Positions 44,674 through 53,020 are shown, counted from the first letter of the stretch. The stretch: 64,000 nucleotides of DNA from Clostridia bacterium (GCA_017558105.1 JAFYWI010000012.1:59155-123154); one strand, 5' to 3'. Program-made: numbers and translations. Notes: generated by a model from the letters alone, not told the origin.

Positions 44674-45792
44674 TTATTTACATATTATAGAAAGGGCCCT
44701 AATTAGCGATGCTATTTCTCTAGTACTATTTTGAACGGATAAACTTGCTCTAACCAAGCCAAAGTTATCCGTTTTTAACGTTTTATGCATTAAAGGCGCA
44801 CAATGCAAGCCACCACGAACGGCTATATCGTATTCAGTATTTAATATATCGGCAACTTCGGTGCTTGGTTGTGGGCAAGAAAAAGCCACTATTCCAGTAG
44901 GGTTAGGGGTGGAATAACAAGTTATTCCGTTAACGTTTTTTAGTTGTTCAATAAGTACCGAAGTATATGCTACTAGCGTGTTATTAAAATGCGAAAAATT
45001 TCTTCTAACGTATTTTACCCCTTCTAATAAAGATGCTATTGCAGGTAAATTTAGCGTACCACTTTCTAACCTTTCGGGGTAGCAAGTGGGTTGGTTTAAG
45101 TTAAAACTTTCGCTACCCGTTCCACCCATAATAAAAGGGGAAAGTTCCACTTCTTCTTTAATAGCCAAAACGCCTATGCCCATAATGCCGTATAACCCTT
45201 TATGCCCAGCCATTGCTAGCATAGAAAGGTTATCTTTTTCCATATCAACAGGGTGGTGTCCAACGTATTGAGCGCCGTCTAATAAATATAAAAGGTTTCT
45301 TTTGCTACAAAGTTTACCAATTTCGTTTACGGGTAAACTTTCACCCGTTACGTTAGAAGCCCCCGTGGTTATAACTAAATAGGTAGAAGCATTTATTTTT
45401 TCTTCTATACTTTCTACTATATTTTTTTCTTTTGTAGGGCAAACTATATCTAAAGAAATTAACCCTTTAGTTTGTAAATAGGTTAAAGGGCGCAAAACGG
45501 AATTGTGTTCAAAGGTGGTGGTTATTACGTGCCCACCAATTTTTAGGGTAGAAAAAATTGCCGTGTTTAATGCTTCGGTGCAGTTTTTTGTAAAAATAAT
45601 TTTGTTTTTTGGCGCGTTAACAAAGTTGGCAATAGTTTTTCTGCACTCGTCTACTATGCTTGCACCCGTTATAGAAAGTCTATGCCCACTTCTGCCGGGG
45701 TTAGCGCTTAAATATTTAATAACGTTTTCAGTTGCTTCTATAACAGCCCTTGGCTTAAATCCACCCGTTGCTCCGTTGTCTAAATATATCAT
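44674..45792 (-). CDS. Cysteine desulfurase-like class V aminotransferase (EF2568 type)
   Basis: A 372-residue PLP enzyme of the class V fold. LDNGATGGFKP at the start, FTKNCTEALN, FEHNSVLRPL, the DGAQYVGH Asp, and the PLP lysine in AGHKGLYG near 186-193 are visible. The loop near the C-terminus, RGGLHCAPL, holds the Cys expected to take sulfur or selenium. This subfamily is often found with DUF3343 and selenium genes; here a DUF3343 gene is divergently adjacent, but selD and yedF are absent. AGGCAGGT SD. Confidence 0.88.
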   Translation of the reverse strand: MIYLDNGATGGFKPRAVIEATENVIKYLSANPGRSGHRLSITGASIVDECRKTIANFVNAPKNKIIFTKNCTEALNTAIFSTLKIGGHVITTTFEHNSVLRPLTYLQTKGLISLDIVCPTKEKNIVESIEEKINASTYLVITTGASNVTGESLPVNEIGKLCSKRNLLYLLDGAQYVGHHPVDMEKDNLSMLAMAGHKGLYGIMGIGVLAIKEEVELSPFIMGGTGSESFNLNQPTCYPERLESGTLNLPAIASLLEGVKYVRRNFSHFNNTLVAYTSVLIEQLKNVNGITCYSTPNPTGIVAFSCPQPSTEVADILNTEYDIAVRGGLHCAPLMHKTLKTDNFGLVRASLSVQNSTREIASLIRALSIICK

Positions 45793-45894
45793 TTTACCTG
45801 CCTTTTTTCTTGCACATATTGGCGTTGAAATTTAATATTATGTAATATATTTTATAAATAACTTTTTAATATTATGCAAAGGAGAAATATTTTT

Positions 45895-46152
45895 ATGGAA
45901 TACGTTATAGTTGCTTTTCGTTCAAGGTCTGACACAATAGATTTTTCATCAATTCTAAAGCAAAACGGTGTGTTTTGCGAAATAGTAAACACCCCAAAAG
46001 AAGCTGGCGTTGGGTGTGGACTTTCTGTTAAAATTAGTAAAGGCAACTTTTATATTGTAAAAAGATTGGTGTTTAATGCCAACAAAAAAAGTTTTGCAGG
46101 CTTTTTTGCCGTTAAGCAAATAGCCGGCAAAAAGATAGTTAAAAGTATTTAG
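45895..46152 (+). CDS. DUF3343 putative Se/S carrier-like protein
   Basis: An 85-residue protein of the DUF3343 family. It starts with the strand YVIVAFRSRSD, then the helix and the diagnostic NTPKEAGVGCGLSVKI, whose Cys is the proposed sulfur or selenium carrier. ATG 45895 is chosen because AAAGGAG lies at 45878-45884; the ATG at 45874 overlaps that SD. It is divergent from the class V aminotransferase, its usual partner. Confidence 0.82.
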   Translation: MEYVIVAFRSRSDTIDFSSILKQNGVFCEIVNTPKEAGVGCGLSVKISKGNFYIVKRLVFNANKKSFAGFFAVKQIAGKKIVKSI

Positions 46153-46173
46153 CACTATATTGAATAAAAATGC

Positions 46174-46203
46174 TTGTAAAAGGGTGGGTTTTTGTGTTAA
46201 GAT
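46174..46203 (+). promoter_or_regulatory. Possible promoter of nth with very short leader
   Basis: TTGTAA (46174-46179), 18 bp, TAAGAT (46198-46203), nine bases before the nth ATG at 46213. No SD is visible. The -10 match is moderate. Confidence 0.45.
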
Positions 46204-46212
46204 TAAATATAT

Positions 46213-46839
46213 ATGATTAAAAGTGAAGCAAAACGGATTATAGAAGTTTTGTCTTGCCATTTTCAAGACAAACCAGCCCTAAATTTTACCACCCCTTACG
46301 AATTATTAGTTGCAGTAATTCTTTCTGCACAATGCACGGACGAAAGGGTTAATAAGGTTACGGCAGTTTTGTTTGAAAAATATAACACGCCCGAAAAAAT
46401 GTTAACCCTAACCCAACAAGAGTTAGAAAAATATATTTTTTCTTGTGGGTTTTACCACAACAAAGCTAGCCACATTTTAAGCGCTAGTAAAGATATTGTT
46501 AAAAAGTTTAACGGACAAGTTCCTAGCACTCTTTTAGAATTACAAACTCTTGCAGGGGTTGGCAGAAAAACGGCTAACGTAGTGTATTCGGTGGCGTTTA
46601 ACGGAAATGCAATTGCAGTAGATACCCACGTTTTTAGGGTTAGCAACAGAATTGCGTTAGTAACGGAAAAAGACGTTTATAAAACGGAACTTGCGCTTAT
46701 GAAAATTTTAGATGAAGAAGATTGGAGCAGGGCGCACCATTATTTAATATATTTGGGCAGAACTTTTTGCAAGGCAAAAAACCCTAATTGCAGTAGTTGC
46801 CCTATAGAGAATTTGTGTAAAAAAAGAATAAAAAGGTGA
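46213..46839 (+). CDS. nth: Endonuclease III
   Basis: A base-excision repair glycosylase/AP lyase for oxidised pyrimidines. It has 208 residues. LSAQCTDERVN is near 36-46, and the helix-hairpin-helix LAGVGRKTANVV carries the catalytic Lys. VDTHVFRVSNR carries the catalytic Asp. The iron-sulfur cluster ligands are C-x6-C-x2-C-x5-C near the C-terminus. There is no SD at the ATG. obgE starts 3 bases after its stop. Confidence 0.96.
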   Translation: MIKSEAKRIIEVLSCHFQDKPALNFTTPYELLVAVILSAQCTDERVNKVTAVLFEKYNTPEKMLTLTQQELEKYIFSCGFYHNKASHILSASKDIVKKFNGQVPSTLLELQTLAGVGRKTANVVYSVAFNGNAIAVDTHVFRVSNRIALVTEKDVYKTELALMKILDEEDWSRAHHYLIYLGRTFCKAKNPNCSSCPIENLCKKRIKR

Positions 46840-46842
46840 AAT

Positions 46843-48105
46843 ATGTTTGTAGATAGAGCGTTTATTACAATAAAAGCAGGCGATGGTGGTAACGGAATAA
46901 CTTCGTTTATACACTATAAAGGTAAAGTTGGCGGTGGCCCAGACGGGGGCGACGGTGGTAAGGGTGGCGATATAGTTTTCGTTGCGGACAAGTCTCTTAA
47001 CAGCCTTGTAGATTATTATTACAAAACTAAATACGTAGCAGAAAATGGTTCTAACGGCGAACCTAAAGATTGTTTTGGTAAATATGGCAAAGACCTTGTT
47101 TTAAGAGTTCCTTTGGGCACTATTATAAAAGATAGAAAAACGGGTGGCATTATTGCAGATATGTTTACCGAAGGGCAAAGAAAGGTTGTGTTAGTTGGTG
47201 GCGACGGCGGTAAAGGAAATTCTAGGTTCAAAAACTCTAGAAGGCACGCACCACACTTTTCTCAAACGGGCGAAAAGACAGAAGCAAAGCAAATTGTTTT
47301 AGAATTAAAAACCATTGCAGAAGTTGGGCTTTTAGGTTTTCCTAACGTAGGTAAATCTACCCTACTTTCTAAAATAACCAAGGCAAGACCAAAAATTGCT
47401 AACTACCACTTTACAACACTTTCTCCAAACCTTGGTGTTTGCGAATATTACGACAAGCAGTTTACTATTGCAGATATTCCTGGAATTATAGAAGGTGCTA
47501 GCGAAGGCGCTGGGCTTGGCTTAGCATTTTTAAGGCATATTGAAAGAACAAGAATTTTAGTTCACGTTGTAGATATTTCTGGTTTAGAAGGCAGAGACGC
47601 TTATGAAGATTATTTAAAAATTAACGCAGAATTAAAAGGGTATAGCAAGGCTTTAAGTAAAATTAAACAAATTATAGTTGCCAATAAATGCGACGTGTTC
47701 GGTGCAGAAGAAAGGCTAAAAGAGTTTAAGAAAAAAGTTGGTAGGGGCAAAAAAGTTATTCCTATTAGTGCAATAACCGGCTTTGGCATAGACGACGTTA
47801 AAAAAGAAATATTAAAAGTGTTAGAAAAATTACCACCTATTAAACCTTTAGAGTTTGAAGAATTTAAGTACGAAAAACCAGATAAGTTGACTTATGAAAT
47901 TCTAAAAGAAGGCGAAACTTTCGTTATAATTGGAACGTTAGTAGAAGTGTTAAAAAGAAACGTCGTTATGACGGATATGCACTCTTTAGCGTACTTGCAC
48001 AAAGTATTAAAAGATAGGGGCATTATAGACGAATTAAGAAAAATGGGTGCAAACGAAAAATCCACCATTGTTATCGGTGGAGAAGAGTTTGAACTTGTAG
48101 ATTAA
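46843..48105 (+). CDS. obgE: Obg GTPase
   Basis: An essential ribosome-associated GTPase involved in 50S assembly and, in Bacillus, in the stress and sporulation response. The 420 residues show the Gly-rich Obg fold at the start (DGGNGITSF, GGPDGGDGGKGGD), the G domain from about 160 with GFPNVGKSTLLS and DIPGIIEGA, NKCD near 273-276, and the C-terminal OCT domain. The AAAGGTGAA SD overlaps the end of nth. yhbY follows after 12 bases. Confidence 0.98.
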   Translation: MFVDRAFITIKAGDGGNGITSFIHYKGKVGGGPDGGDGGKGGDIVFVADKSLNSLVDYYYKTKYVAENGSNGEPKDCFGKYGKDLVLRVPLGTIIKDRKTGGIIADMFTEGQRKVVLVGGDGGKGNSRFKNSRRHAPHFSQTGEKTEAKQIVLELKTIAEVGLLGFPNVGKSTLLSKITKARPKIANYHFTTLSPNLGVCEYYDKQFTIADIPGIIEGASEGAGLGLAFLRHIERTRILVHVVDISGLEGRDAYEDYLKINAELKGYSKALSKIKQIIVANKCDVFGAEERLKEFKKKVGRGKKVIPISAITGFGIDDVKKEILKVLEKLPPIKPLEFEEFKYEKPDKLTYEILKEGETFVIIGTLVEVLKRNVVMTDMHSLAYLHKVLKDRGIIDELRKMGANEKSTIVIGGEEFELVD

Positions 48106-48117
48106 GGAGAAGAAAAA

Positions 48118-48408
48118 ATGAATTCTAAAGAAAGAAGTAATTTAAGGGGTATTGCATCTACCTTAGAACCTATTACTCAAATAGGGAAACAAGGTGTTAA
48201 CGATGCTTTGCTTGATAGTTTAGACAAGGCTATTGAAAAAAGAGAATTAATTAAGGTTACCGTTTTAGAAAATTCTGGGCTAAATAGTAAAGAAATAGGC
48301 TTTGAAATTGCCGAAAAGTTGGGTGCAGAATTCGTTTGCGCTATCGGTAGAAAAATGGTTTTTTATAGAAGAAGTAAAAACCCTAACGTAAAACATATAG
48401 AGTTTTAA
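48118..48408 (+). CDS. yhbY: YhbY-family RNA-binding protein
   Basis: A 96-residue CRM-domain protein thought to bind pre-50S rRNA. Key blocks are LRGIASTLEPITQIGKQGVND, the KRELIKVTVLENS strand and GRKMVFYRRS near the C-terminus. Linkage to obgE is conserved in Firmicutes. AAGGAGAAG SD. nadD follows in many relatives; here an unrelated membrane gene on the other strand is inserted between. Confidence 0.95.
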   Translation: MNSKERSNLRGIASTLEPITQIGKQGVNDALLDSLDKAIEKRELIKVTVLENSGLNSKEIGFEIAEKLGAEFVCAIGRKMVFYRRSKNPNVKHIEF

Positions 48409-48420
48409 TTTTTATAAAGG

Positions 48421-49209
48421 TTAAGGTGAATTTTGTTCTTCTTGGGGCTTTAAGAAAATGCAAACTATTGCCAAAATTAGCAAAACGCAACCCGTTATAA
48501 TATAGTAAACTTTATAAAAAACGAAAAAACTAAAAACTAAAAAAATTATGCCGGAAGTTAAATAACTTTTGGCTCTTTTTTTTGTAAAAAAACTTTTTAA
48601 GTTTAATTTTTTAGGTCCGTTAAGCACGGGCGCAACTTCTATTTCGCTAAGGCAATTACTTTTTTTAAGCAGTTTATATATAACCGTTTTGTTAAGTAGG
48701 TTTACCGTGCCGTTAAACCTTAAACTAAAATCTATTATTTCTTTTTCGAAAGTTTCTGCAAAGATATAAACTTTTTGTTTTTTAGAAAAATCTAATAGGT
48801 TATACGCTTTAACTATATCTACCTTTTTAACCTTTTCAAAACCAAGCCTAAAAAATAGCACTACGTTTTCTTTTGGCAAAAACAAATGCTTTTCTTTTTT
48901 TTCTACTTCATAGTTTTGAAGTTTTAATGCTTTTTCAAATAAATTTAGCAATTTTTCGCTCTTATAAAAGTTTAACGAAAAAATAAGGTTTTCTGCATTT
49001 TTATTAAGTAGTTCGTTTTGGTAAAACTTTTTTCTCTTTTTAACTAAAAAATAAATAATTAAGGTAGATAGCGCCGTGGTAGAAAAAAAGGCAAGCGCAA
49101 GAGAAACTCCCCTAGAGTAAAAGCAGTTGTAAACTACGAAAGATATTAAAAAAATGCTAAGCACGGTAAAGGTGCAATCAACTATGGTTGAAATATAAAA
49201 TTTTTTCAT
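48421..49209 (-). CDS. Membrane protein with cytoplasmic domain between two helix pairs
   Basis: A 262-residue protein not firmly recognised. Helices lie at about 8-30 and 34-54, a soluble middle spans about 60-200, and two more helices lie at about 215-255. The middle contains LFEKALKLQNYEVEKKEKHLFL, VVLFFRLGFEKVKKVDIVKAYNLL and VYIFAETFEKEIIDFSLRF, an alternating strand/helix pattern that recalls a restriction-endonuclease-like fold, but the D-x-E-x-K catalytic set is not evident. It interrupts yhbY-nadD on the opposite strand. Confidence 0.6.
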   Translation of the reverse strand: MKKFYISTIVDCTFTVLSIFLISFVVYNCFYSRGVSLALAFFSTTALSTLIIYFLVKKRKKFYQNELLNKNAENLIFSLNFYKSEKLLNLFEKALKLQNYEVEKKEKHLFLPKENVVLFFRLGFEKVKKVDIVKAYNLLDFSKKQKVYIFAETFEKEIIDFSLRFNGTVNLLNKTVIYKLLKKSNCLSEIEVAPVLNGPKKLNLKSFFTKKRAKSYLTSGIIFLVFSFFVFYKVYYIITGCVLLILAIVCIFLKPQEEQNSP

Positions 49210-49271
49210 TTATAAAATCTCTTTTTTTATGCAATTATTACCTTAAAGGTAAAATTTTATTCAATAATAAA

Positions 49272-49300
49272 TTGATTTTATAAGTTAAATATGAGATAAT
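49272..49300 (+). promoter_or_regulatory. Promoter of nadD-yqeK, giving a leaderless start
   Basis: TTGATT (49272-49277), 17 bp, GATAAT (49295-49300), six bases, then the ATG at 49307. No SD. The layout is the same as at rarA and apbE. Confidence 0.68.
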
Positions 49301-49306
49301 ATTTAT

Positions 49307-50446
49307 ATGAAAAAAGTTGGTATATTAGGTGGAACGTTTAACCCCGTTCATTTTGAGCACGTTAATATGGCAATAAACGCTATTAAAGAACTGCAATTAG
49401 ATAAGTTGTTAATAGTGCCATCAAAAATTCCACCACACAAAAACACAATACCTTTACCAGGGGAAGAAAGGTTAAAAATGCTTGAACTTGCTTTTTCTAA
49501 CGTAGAAAAAGTAGAAATTTGCGATTGGGAAATTAAGCAAGGTGGCAAAAGTTATTCATATCTAACGGTTGAACATTTTAGCAACGTTTACAAAAATGCT
49601 AACCTTTACTTTATTGTTGGTGGCGATATGCTTAACGATTTTAGAACGTGGAAAAACCCAAGTAGAATTTTAGAACTCTGCGACCTTGCAGTTTTTACTA
49701 GGGAAGGCTATTACACTAACTATAAGCAAGAAAAAGAATATTTTATTAAAAACTTTAACAAGCCTTTTATAAAATTAAACTACGTTGGAAAAAACGTTTC
49801 TTCTACTAAAATTAGGGTTTTTTCTGCCTTTGGGTTAAACCTAGACGGGCAATCTATTAAAGAAGTTACTGAATATATACAAAAAAACAATTTGTATGCG
49901 CAAAATAATATAGTAGAGTTTGTTAAAAATAACTTAACTGCTAAAAGGCTAATACACACGGCAAACGTAACGGTGTTGGCGCTAACGAAAGCAAGGGAAT
50001 TGGAGTTAGATGAAAATAAAATTGCTACAGCCTGCATTTTACACGATTGCGCTAAATACCTAAACCCACAAGATTATAAAGGGTTTAACTTGCCAATAGA
50101 CGTGCCTAGCCCAGTAGTCCACGCATTTTTAGGCGAATACGTTGCAAGAAGGGTTTTGGGCATAACAGACGAAGAAATTTTAGACGCAATTAAATACCAC
50201 ACTTCCGGTAAAGCCAATATGAGCAAGTTGGCAAAATTAGTTTTCGTTGCAGATATGGTTGAAGAAGGAAGAAATTATCAAGGCGTAGAAATTTTAAGAG
50301 AAGAATTTGAAAAAGATTTTGAAAATTGTTTTCTTCTTTGCTTAAAAGAAGAAATGCAACATTTAATAAACAAAAAAAGTAGCATTTATATTGAAACTAT
50401 AAACGCTTACGATTATTATATAAATAAAAAAAGGGATGAAGAATAA
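49307..50446 (+). CDS. nadD: Fusion of nicotinate-nucleotide adenylyltransferase and YqeK HD hydrolase
   Basis: A 379-residue two-domain protein. Residues 1 to about 195 are NadD, which adenylates nicotinate mononucleotide for NAD synthesis: GGTFNPVHFEH at 9-19 and SSTKIR near 165-170. Residues about 205-379 are YqeK, an HD hydrolase that cuts diadenosine tetraphosphate: RLIHTANVT near 214-222, HDCAKYL near 245-251, VHAFLGEYVA and KLVFVADMVE. The two are usually adjacent genes; here one frame runs through without a stop. rsfS overlaps its stop by one base. Confidence 0.93.
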   Translation: MKKVGILGGTFNPVHFEHVNMAINAIKELQLDKLLIVPSKIPPHKNTIPLPGEERLKMLELAFSNVEKVEICDWEIKQGGKSYSYLTVEHFSNVYKNANLYFIVGGDMLNDFRTWKNPSRILELCDLAVFTREGYYTNYKQEKEYFIKNFNKPFIKLNYVGKNVSSTKIRVFSAFGLNLDGQSIKEVTEYIQKNNLYAQNNIVEFVKNNLTAKRLIHTANVTVLALTKARELELDENKIATACILHDCAKYLNPQDYKGFNLPIDVPSPVVHAFLGEYVARRVLGITDEEILDAIKYHTSGKANMSKLAKLVFVADMVEEGRNYQGVEILREEFEKDFENCFLLCLKEEMQHLINKKSSIYIETINAYDYYINKKRDEE

Positions 50447-50787
50447 TGAAATCAAAAGAATTTGTAGAAAAAGTTTGTAAAATTTTAGTAGACCATAAGG
50501 CAGAAGAAGTTATTGCCGTTAACGTAGAAGAAAAAACAGAAGTTTGCGACTATTACGTTATAGCAAGTGGTAGGTCTATGACTCATACAAGGGCGTTAAT
50601 AGAACACGTTGAAGAAGAAATAGACAAAATTGGCATTGGCCCAATTAGGCGCGAAGGTGTTAGAGAAGGCCGTTGGGCTGTTTTAGACTACGGCGACGTT
50701 ATGGTGCATATTTTTAACGATGAAACAAGGTTGTTTTACCACCTAGAAGCACTTTGGGCAGACGAAAAGAACGTAACTAAGTTTTAA
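50446..50787 (+). CDS. rsfS: Ribosome silencing factor
   Basis: RsfS binds uL14 and keeps the subunits apart in stationary phase. It has 113 residues with VCDYYVIASGRSMTHTRALIEHVEEEI and the conserved C-terminal WAVLDYGDVMVHIFNDETRLFYHLEALW. Its start overlaps the nadD-yqeK stop (TAATG). The nadD-yqeK-rsfS order is conserved in Firmicutes. Confidence 0.97.
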   Translation: MKSKEFVEKVCKILVDHKAEEVIAVNVEEKTEVCDYYVIASGRSMTHTRALIEHVEEEIDKIGIGPIRREGVREGRWAVLDYGDVMVHIFNDETRLFYHLEALWADEKNVTKF

Positions 50788-50792
50788 TTTTT

Positions 50793-51053
50793 TTAAGAAA
50801 CCTTTTTAACGTAAATTTTATCTATTTCGTCTGGGTTAATTTCTATACTTCTATTAGGAATTGTGCTTTTTGGCTTAATGGTGCGTGGTTTTCTTCGTTT
50901 AGGCTTAGGCTTTTCTTTTGGCACGGGCTTAGCGAAATAGTTTTTAACGCATAAAAACACTACCTTTGCACCAATTACTAAAATTGTGCAAAAGGCAAAA
51001 AGCAAAATTAAAAACAACGGGCCAAAAACGGCACTACTTAATAAATTTAACAT
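50793..51053 (-). CDS. Small single-pass membrane protein with basic tail
   Basis: An 86-residue protein not recognised. One hydrophobic segment at about residues 8-34 is followed by a very basic, Pro-rich cytoplasmic tail (KPKPKRRKPRTIKPK near 48-62) and an acidic end. AAGGTGAG SD. It is convergent with rsfS with a 5-base gap. Such tails often contact nucleic acid or membrane lipids, but no function is inferred. Confidence 0.62.
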   Translation of the reverse strand: MLNLLSSAVFGPLFLILLFAFCTILVIGAKVVFLCVKNYFAKPVPKEKPKPKRRKPRTIKPKSTIPNRSIEINPDEIDKIYVKKVS

Positions 51054-51166
51054 ATCTCACCTTGAAAAAAGTTTAACAAAAGAATTAAATAATATGGTGA
51101 AAGTATTTGTAGATAAATGGTTAATTTTGCAATAAAGCAATATTTATTTTAATATATATTATTTGC

Positions 51167-51195
51167 TTTACAAAGATTAAAAAAAGAACTATAAT
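51167..51195 (+). promoter_or_regulatory. Promoter of the FMN riboswitch-ribU unit
   Basis: TTTACA (51167-51172), 17 bp, TATAAT (51190-51195), about 18 bp before the aptamer. The rest of 51054-51166 is AT-rich with no gene seen. Confidence 0.68.
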
Positions 51196-51212
51196 AAAAA
51201 TACAATTTAATA

Positions 51213-51325
51213 ATTCTTTGGGGAAAGGTGCAAGTCCTTATCGGCAGTATAGTCTGCGAGCCTTTTTTGGCAGATACGGTTAAATTCCGTAACCGACGGT
51301 TATAGTCCGGATGGAAAAAGAATTT
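51213..51325 (+). promoter_or_regulatory. FMN riboswitch (RFN element)
   Basis: The segment carries the RFN core in order: GGGGAAAGGTGCAAGTCC, ATCGGCAGTATAGTC, GCGAGCC, GGCAGATACGGTTAAATTCC, CCGACGGTTATAGTCCGG and ATGGAAAAAG. The closing stem pairs ATTCTTT with AAAGAAT. It controls the riboflavin transporter gene that follows. Confidence 0.95.
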
Positions 51326-51370
51326 TTTGTGTTTGTTTTTACGCTATACGTGTAGAAATAAACCTTGTTC

Positions 51371-51394
51371 GCCCCTAAGAAAAGGGGTTTTTTT
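51371..51394 (+). terminator. Expression-platform hairpin of the FMN riboswitch, containing the ribU SD
   Basis: GCCCCT (51371-51376) pairs with AGGGG (51383-51387), followed by seven T, directly before the ATG at 51395. The 3' arm AAAGGGG is also the only SD for ribU. The hairpin can therefore end transcription and hide the ribosome site at once. Confidence 0.75.
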
Positions 51395-51976
51395 ATGAAA
51401 AAAATATTCACAACTAAAAATATTGCAGGTATGGCTGTTTTTACTGCGCTATCTTTCGTTACGTACTTACTTGAAATACCAATTTTTGCTAGCACGCCTG
51501 CAAGTTTTTTAAAGTTAGATTTTTCTAACGTATTCGTTATGCTTGCAGGGTTTATGTACGGGCCTATTCCTGCAATAATAATAACGGTTGTAAAAGAAGT
51601 TATACACATTTTCGTAGGCACAACGGGTGGTGTTGGCGAACTTGCTAATATTATAATGACGGCATCTTACGTTTTATTACCGTCTATCGTTTATTATTAC
51701 AGAAAAGGCATAAAAGGTGTTTTAATTACTTTGCTTATTGCGTGCGTAATACAAACGGGCATTTCTTTATTAGTAAATAAGTTTATAAACTTTCCTTTCT
51801 TTACGGGTAGTGTGCCTTTTGTCGTTACAGAAACGTCTAACAACTTGTTTGCAACCCTATGGACTTATATTTTATTATTTAACGTTATTAAATCGGTTGC
51901 GATATCTGTGGTGACTATTATTTTATATAAAAGAGTTTCTTATATTTTTAAGAAAATCAACTTGCAAAACTCTTAA
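51395..51976 (+). CDS. ribU: Riboflavin ECF transporter S component
   Basis: RibU binds riboflavin in the membrane and joins the shared ECF module. It has 193 residues and about six helices, with FLKLDFSNVFVMLAGFMYGPIPAIIITVVKEVIH near 39-72 and GGVGELANIIMTASYVLLP near 77-95, both hallmark blocks of RibU. ATG 51395 is chosen; the in-frame TTG at 51365 lies upstream in the riboswitch platform. Regulation by the FMN riboswitch confirms the substrate. Confidence 0.94.
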   Translation: MKKIFTTKNIAGMAVFTALSFVTYLLEIPIFASTPASFLKLDFSNVFVMLAGFMYGPIPAIIITVVKEVIHIFVGTTGGVGELANIIMTASYVLLPSIVYYYRKGIKGVLITLLIACVIQTGISLLVNKFINFPFFTGSVPFVVTETSNNLFATLWTYILLFNVIKSVAISVVTIILYKRVSYIFKKINLQNS

Positions 51977-51989
51977 AAGGTTGTATAAT
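51962..51989 (+). promoter_or_regulatory. Promoter of tsaE, giving a leaderless start
   Basis: TTGCAA (51962-51967), 16 bp, TATAAT (51984-51989), six bases, then the ATG at 51996. It lies in the last codons of ribU. No SD is at useful distance. Confidence 0.65.
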
Positions 51990-51995
51990 AAAATT

Positions 51996-52391
51996 ATGGA
52001 AATAATTTCTAAAAGTGAATTACAAACGAGGCAAATAGCCTTTGAATATGCTAAAACGTTAAATAAAGGAGACGTTGTTTTGCTTTCTGGCGATTTAGGT
52101 GCTGGCAAAACTGCCTTCGTTAAAGGTGTGGCAGACTACTTTTTTTTAAGTGGTGTAACTAGCCCTACCTATGCATACCTTAACGTTTACGGAAACTTTA
52201 TTTACCATTACGATTGTTATAGGCTTTCTTCTGGTGAAGACGCCCTAATGCTTGGGCTAACAGATTATTTTAACGGCAACAATATTTGCCTAATAGAGTG
52301 GGCTGAAAACATAGAAGACGTTTTACCAGAAAACACCAAAAAGGTTAACGTAACCAAAATTTCTAACACAGAGAGAAAAATTATTTTATGA
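51996..52391 (+). CDS. tsaE: tRNA threonylcarbamoyladenosine synthesis ATPase TsaE
   Basis: TsaE is the ATPase of the TsaBDE complex that makes t6A37 on tRNAs reading ANN codons. It has 131 residues. The P-loop GDLGAGKTAF is at 32-41, SPTYAYLNVY near 57-66, and HYDCYRL near 71-77 follow. ATG 51996 fits the family start; the TTG at 51981 overlaps the -10 box. Its stop overlaps tsaB by ATGA. Confidence 0.95.
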   Translation: MEIISKSELQTRQIAFEYAKTLNKGDVVLLSGDLGAGKTAFVKGVADYFFLSGVTSPTYAYLNVYGNFIYHYDCYRLSSGEDALMLGLTDYFNGNNICLIEWAENIEDVLPENTKKVNVTKISNTERKIIL

Positions 52392-52993
52392 ACTATTTAG
52401 CAGTAGATACTTCTAATAAAAACCTTACCGTTGTATTAAATTATAACGGCAAGTTAATAAAGTATTTTAATGGCGATTGTGGTGTAAACCACTCGGTAGA
52501 AATTATGCCTGCAATAGAAAAGGTTATTTTAGATGCTAATGCAGACTTAAAAGACGTAGATTTTTTTGCTTGCGTAATAGGTCCAGGCTCTTTTACCGGC
52601 ATAAGAATAGGTGTTGCCACAGTAAAAGCGCTATGTTTAGCCTATAATAAACCAAGCCTAGCAATAACTTCGTTTGATACTATTGCATATAATAATTTAG
52701 AGAAAAGCCAGTTTGCCGTAATAGATGCAAAGCATAACTGCTATTATGCTTGTGGCTATAATAAGGGCGAAGTTATATTTGAACCAGCCTATTTAACGAA
52801 AGAAAAACTTTTAGAAATTTCCTTGGCAAGCGAAATAACTTCTTTTGAACAGTTAAAGGGGTTAGAAAACAAGGTTTATAACGTGGTAGATGGGTTAATA
52901 AATGCAATAGAACATAAAAAACACCTTTTAACTAATGCAAACAACCTTGTTCCACTTTACGTTAGAAAAAGCCAAGCCGAAGAAGGAAGATAA
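52388..52993 (+). CDS. tsaB: tRNA threonylcarbamoyladenosine synthesis protein TsaB
   Basis: TsaB is the scaffold partner of TsaD in t6A synthesis. It has 201 residues. The N-terminal ASKHA strand YLAVDTSNKNLTVVL, NHSVEIMPAIEKVI near 37-50, and the diagnostic GPGSFTGIRIGVATVKAL near 69-86 are clear. tsaD and rimI, which often follow, are not in the window. An alpha/beta hydrolase follows. Confidence 0.95.
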   Translation: MNYLAVDTSNKNLTVVLNYNGKLIKYFNGDCGVNHSVEIMPAIEKVILDANADLKDVDFFACVIGPGSFTGIRIGVATVKALCLAYNKPSLAITSFDTIAYNNLEKSQFAVIDAKHNCYYACGYNKGEVIFEPAYLTKEKLLEISLASEITSFEQLKGLENKVYNVVDGLINAIEHKKHLLTNANNLVPLYVRKSQAEEGR

Positions 52994-53020
52994 TTTTTTT
53001 AACTGTTAAAGGGGTGGGTT

